Source: Chloroflexota bacterium
Lineage (GTDB): Archaea; Iainarchaeota; Iainarchaeia; Iainarchaeales; GCA-2688035
NCBI GenBank assembly: GCA_030634785.1
Contig: DAOWAC010000048.1
Coordinates: forward strand, 1 to 7,369
DNA: 7,369 nt
Reading direction: 5' to 3'
Below the pieces are notes generated by a model, which was given only the letters and a program-made list of their open reading frames with translations, was not told where the DNA came from and did not search any database. Within the stretch, counting starts at the first letter, position 1; the number at the start of each line of letters is the position of its first letter. Made by a program: the position numbers and the translations under genes. Of the stretch, positions 5,520-7,369 are shown piece after piece.

Positions 5520-5535
5520 TTTGCATGCCTGCAAA
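5520..5535. repeat. Inverted repeat TTTGCA-TGCC-TGCAAA
   Basis: TTTGCA (5520-5525) and TGCAAA (5530-5535) are perfect inverted copies around TGCC. The site lies in the spacer between the small minus frame and the plus-strand unknown gene. Confidence 0.4.
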
Positions 5536-5551
5536 AAAACAGTTAAGAATT

Positions 5552-5572
5552 TAAACTTGAAAAGCAAGTTTA
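5552..5572. repeat. 8-base perfect inverted repeat in divergent spacer
   Basis: TAAACTTG (5552-5559) and CAAGTTTA (5565-5572) are exact inverted copies with the 5-base spacer AAAAG. They overlap the TATA-like sequences that could serve either direction. The repeat may be an operator or, if transcribed, a hairpin ahead of the ATG at 5591. Confidence 0.55.
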
Positions 5573-5579
5573 TTATTGA

Positions 5580-5765
5580 AGGCTTGTCTTATGTTTTTTT
5601 TTTTTTAGAAAAAAAAGAGTTAAAAAGAAAAAAGTTCCTGCAAATAAGCAACCGGTTCAAAAAAAGCCTGTTAGAACAAAGCCAAACCAGTTAAAGTCTT
5701 TAATTAAAACCATTGATGGATCCAAACCTGCTTATTTTGATCCTAAGGTATTTAACGATGTTCGT
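5580..5765 (+). other. Open, coding-like upstream extension of the unknown gene, without a start codon
   Basis: The frame of the gene at 5766 is open back to TGA 5577-5579 but contains no ATG, GTG or TTG in this stretch. From 5607 it reads as a Lys/Pro-rich basic tail (RKKRVKKKKVPANKQPVQ and onward), then a more regular KSLIKTIDGSKPAYFDPKVF. This composition is convincing as protein. The ATG at 5591 is out of frame by one base because of the intervening 13-T run: as read it gives M-F-F-F-F-stop. With 12 T it would give a continuous 213-residue protein. GAAGG (5578-5582) lies 8 bases before that ATG. Confidence 0.55.
5594..5606 (+). repeat. 13-T homopolymer directly after ATG 5591
   Basis: A run of 13 T is followed by AG and 8 A. 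Its length decides whether ATG 5591 is joined to the coding frame ending at 6233 (12 T) or ends at once at TAG 5606-5608 (13 T). Confidence 0.85.
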
Positions 5766-6233
5766 GTGAGAGGAGTAGTCTACAGGTCTCTGCTGAAACG
5801 GCTAAAGCTCTCTTCCAACCTGAATAAAAAAGTCGATCTTCTCATGGCCAACGCAATACGGCTTGATTGGATTTCCTATAGGCTTTTTTTGCAAGATAAT
5901 ACAATTGCCGCTCTTATGGCAAAGCGTGTTATTCAGTCTACTCTTAAAAACATTCCTGATTACCTTGAAAGAAATTCAAAAAATCTTTCGTCTAAAGAAA
6001 AATCTCAAATAAAAGTTAGTTACGTTGACTTACTGGCCCTTTTTAAAAAAATTGGAAAACCGGCTTCAACCGAAAGCATTGACCCATCAAGCTTTATTGA
6101 ACTTGCAGTAAAAGTCAATGATGATGCGCTCAGGTATCACCTTGGAGAAAAAAAGCTCAAAATCCTGCAAAAGGGTCTGAAAAAGACTGTTTTGGTCAGC
6201 CAAAAAATGTTTGCTGATGACACAGTCAAATAA
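5766..6233 (+). CDS. Unrecognised basic helical protein; true N-terminus probably further upstream
   Basis: From GTG 5766 the frame gives 155 residues, but the real protein probably begins upstream, since the coding character continues back to about 5607. GTG 5766 has no good SD; AAGGT is 16 bases away. The visible part is soluble and mostly helical: RSLLKRLKLSSNLNKKVDLL, then ANAIRLDWISYRLFLQDNT, AALMAKRVIQSTLKNIPDYL, a Lys/Ser-rich link, and a C-terminal helical part around ALRYHLGEKKLKILQKGLKK. No catalytic motif, membrane segment or metal site is seen. The arrangement, a basic low-complexity N-tail before a helical domain with a conserved-looking RLDW, vaguely recalls small DNA-binding proteins such as small terminase subunits; this is only an impression. 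It precedes mcm on the same strand with a 296-base gap. Confidence 0.6.
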   Translation: MRGVVYRSLLKRLKLSSNLNKKVDLLMANAIRLDWISYRLFLQDNTIAALMAKRVIQSTLKNIPDYLERNSKNLSSKEKSQIKVSYVDLLALFKKIGKPASTESIDPSSFIELAVKVNDDALRYHLGEKKLKILQKGLKKTVLVSQKMFADDTVK

Positions 6234-6237
6234 ATGC

Positions 6238-6280
6238 TTTTTTTGTTTGAGCAATGGGTAATTTCAAACCCTTTTATTTC
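6238..6280 (+). terminator. Probable terminator of the unknown gene
   Basis: Seven T (6238-6244) follow the TAA stop. Then comes a 6-base-pair stem, GTTTGA (6245-6250) and TCAAAC (6264-6269), and a T-rich stretch. The stem is weak and the loop is 13 bases, so the T runs are the better evidence. Confidence 0.4.
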
Positions 6281-6480
6281 TTTCTAATGGTGGTGGGTTC
6301 ATAATTCAAAGCCAGCTTGCTTTGTTTGGTTTGTTTTGTCAAGAAGTCAGGTATAATTATTTTAGTGTAGTATTAATATTGAAAAGATTTTTTTTTTTCA
6401 AACCAACACGAATTTTTTATTCCTGACACATCAGTGGAAGTCCTTTTTGAGGGAATTTCAGCGGAAATCTGGTCTCTTTA
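6281..6480. other. Spacer before mcm with no gene seen
   Basis: No convincing coding frame is seen on either strand; the longest ATG frames here are under 20 codons. Contents are a T/G-rich patch (6315-6340), an 11-T run (6388-6398) that could end plus-strand transcripts, and two short inverted repeats: CTGA-CACA-TCAG (6423-6434) and ATTTC-AGCG-GAAAT (6455-6468). A third (6474-6484) is listed separately. Confidence 0.5.
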
Positions 6481-6484
6481 AGAG
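6474..6484. repeat. Palindrome CTCTT-T-AAGAG ahead of mcm
   Basis: An 11-base odd palindrome directly upstream of the TATA-like TTTAAAAG at 6487-6494. It occupies the place where a BRE or an operator would lie. Confidence 0.35.
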
Positions 6485-6486
6485 GC

Positions 6487-6494
6487 TTTAAAAG
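6487..6494 (+). promoter_or_regulatory. Candidate TATA box of mcm
   Basis: TTTAAAAG lies about 36 bases before ATG 6530, so initiation would be near 6516-6520 with a very short leader. The better-looking TTTATAAA at 6512-6519 is too close to the ATG to serve it. Confidence 0.4.
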
Positions 6495-6529
6495 GAAAAA
6501 ATGGGAGAATTTTTATAAAGTGGTAAGAA

Positions 6530-7369
6530 ATGCCTTTGGAAGAAAAGATAAGGGAGGGCAGCGAAAGCCCTTATGTGTCCAAATTCTTGGAATTTTTTGA
6601 TGCAAATTATAAAAGAGAGCTTGAAAAGCTTGTTGAAAACTATCCTGACAAAAGAAGTCTTGATGTCGACTTTACTCTATTAGAACAGTTTGATATTGAG
6701 CTTGCTGATGCAGTTCTTGACAGTCCTGACCTGCTTTTTGAAGCAGCAAAAGAGGCAGTAGAACAAATAGAGGTTCCTGTTCTTGAAATTGAAAAATTTT
6801 CGCCACACGTGCGTTTTTTTAATTTGCCAAAAGAACACGAACCGCTTGTAAGGGATATTAGTGCCAAGCAGTTGGGAAAGCTTATTGCAGTTGAAGGCGT
6901 AGTAAGACAGATTACAACCGTTATGCCAAAGCTCCAGCTTGCAGTGTGGAAATGCAAACACTGTGGCAACACCTATAGAAAAGAACAGGACAATCAGCAG
7001 CTTCAAATGCCTTCTTTTTGTGAGTGCAGGCATCGTGATTTTGAGCTTGTGCCAGAACAATCTGAATTCATTGACAGTCAAAGGATTGAAATTCAGGAGC
7101 CTTTGGAAAAGCTTAAGGGAAACGAACAGGCTTCAACTCTTAATATTTATATTACTGATGATTTGGTTAACAGAATTAGTGCAGGTGACAAAACAAGATT
7201 TGTTGGTGTTCTAAGACTTGCTTTGCCTGACAAAAAGAAAACAATCTATGGCCGTTATCTTGAGGCATTGCATTTGGAGGAAACCCAAAGGGAATTTGAG
7301 GCTGTTGAAGTAACTCCTGAGGAAGAAAAAGAAATAATGGCTTTGGCTGAAGACCCAAAAATTTATGAA
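6530..7369 (+). CDS. mcm: MCM replicative helicase, N-terminal part (cut by window edge)
   Basis: The first 280 residues of the archaeal MCM helicase, the hexameric ATPase that unwinds DNA at replication forks. The N-terminal helical A domain (about 10-100) includes YVSKFLEFF and LLEQFDIELADAVLDSPD. The OB-fold follows with VRDISAKQLGKLIAVEGVVRQ (108-126 and on). A zinc-binding insertion has C142-x2-C145 and C164-x-C166. SQRIEIQEPLE (183-193) and YGRYLEALHLE (240-250) are classic MCM strands. The segment ends at LAEDPKIYE, the linker before the AAA+ core, which lies outside the window; Walker motifs are therefore not visible. ATG 6530 is the first possible start, since an in-frame TAA ends 4 bases before it. 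GTGGT at 6520-6524 is a weak SD. A single mcm gene is usual in archaea. No intein is seen in this part. Confidence 0.95.
   Translation, partial: MPLEEKIREGSESPYVSKFLEFFDANYKRELEKLVENYPDKRSLDVDFTLLEQFDIELADAVLDSPDLLFEAAKEAVEQIEVPVLEIEKFSPHVRFFNLPKEHEPLVRDISAKQLGKLIAVEGVVRQITTVMPKLQLAVWKCKHCGNTYRKEQDNQQLQMPSFCECRHRDFELVPEQSEFIDSQRIEIQEPLEKLKGNEQASTLNIYITDDLVNRISAGDKTRFVGVLRLALPDKKKTIYGRYLEALHLEETQREFEAVEVTPEEEKEIMALAEDPKIYE

Noticed and set aside
5525..5554. Nine-codon ATG frame MPAKKQLRI as a leader peptide or displaced N-terminus of the unknown gene
   Set aside because: Too short to support, no SD, and joining it to the downstream frame would need more than one frame change.
5494..5694. 66-residue plus-strand frame from TTG 5494
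   Set aside because: It runs through the inverted repeat and T13 tract and lacks an SD. From 5607 it is out of phase with the better coding-like frame that continues to 6233.
6290..6315. GGGTTCATAATTC resembling a tRNA T-arm
   Set aside because: No matching acceptor, D or anticodon arms can be folded around it.
6420..6440. CTGATG/CTGA-like words suggesting a C/D-box RNA
   Set aside because: The C box is incomplete and no properly spaced D box and guide were found on either strand.
6640..7081. Minus-strand frames of 110 and 133 residues opposite mcm
   Set aside because: They are antisense shadows rich in Cys and Phe; the plus strand encodes unmistakable MCM motifs.

Overview
The window reads as a piece of a low-GC archaeal chromosome. 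Archaeal markers are an MCM replicative helicase, a Dim2/Pno1-type KH protein, a DUF4013 membrane protein, and TATA-like boxes (TTTAAATA, TTTATAAA) a few tens of bases upstream of several genes. Shine-Dalgarno (SD) sites are strong (GGGAGGTGA, AGGTGA, AGGGTGG) and TTG starts are frequent (three genes). Very AT-rich spacers and a bacterial-looking MetRS would fit a DPANN-type archaeon, but the lineage is an inference and cannot be fixed from this window alone.

Layout, left to right. (1) 1-440, minus: a KH-domain rRNA-processing protein (aDim2/Pno1 family), running off the left edge. (2) 600-914 and 1034-1795, plus: two small membrane proteins (DUF3566-like and DUF4013), each with its own promoter and hairpin-plus-T-tract terminator. 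Their promoter-to-start regions are clearly related to each other. (3) 1853-2998, minus: homoserine O-acetyltransferase (metX), convergent with the DUF4013 gene. (4) 3139-3555 and 3558-3836, plus: a HIT-family nucleotide hydrolase/transferase followed 2 bases later by a gene for a basic 92-residue protein of unknown function. (5) 3823-5289, minus: methionyl-tRNA synthetase (metG), overlapping the end of the 92-residue gene by 14 bases. A possible 46-residue basic protein (5351-5491, minus) lies just upstream of metG. (6) 5580-6233, plus: an unrecognised basic, helical protein whose coding frame opens well before any usable start codon. A run of 13 T separates it from a candidate ATG. (7) 6530 to the right edge, plus: the N-terminal part of MCM.

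The genes are mostly informational or housekeeping (rRNA maturation, tRNA charging, DNA replication), plus methionine-pathway chemistry (MetX). MetX and MetG both concern methionine, but they are not in one operon. No mobile element, CRISPR array, rRNA or tRNA was seen.

I do not see a clear new defence or metabolic system. The points most worth a second look are the shared promoter/leader of the two membrane genes, the T13 tract that puts the unknown gene out of frame with its best start, and the perfect inverted repeats in the divergent spacers at 3062-3077 and 5552-5572.
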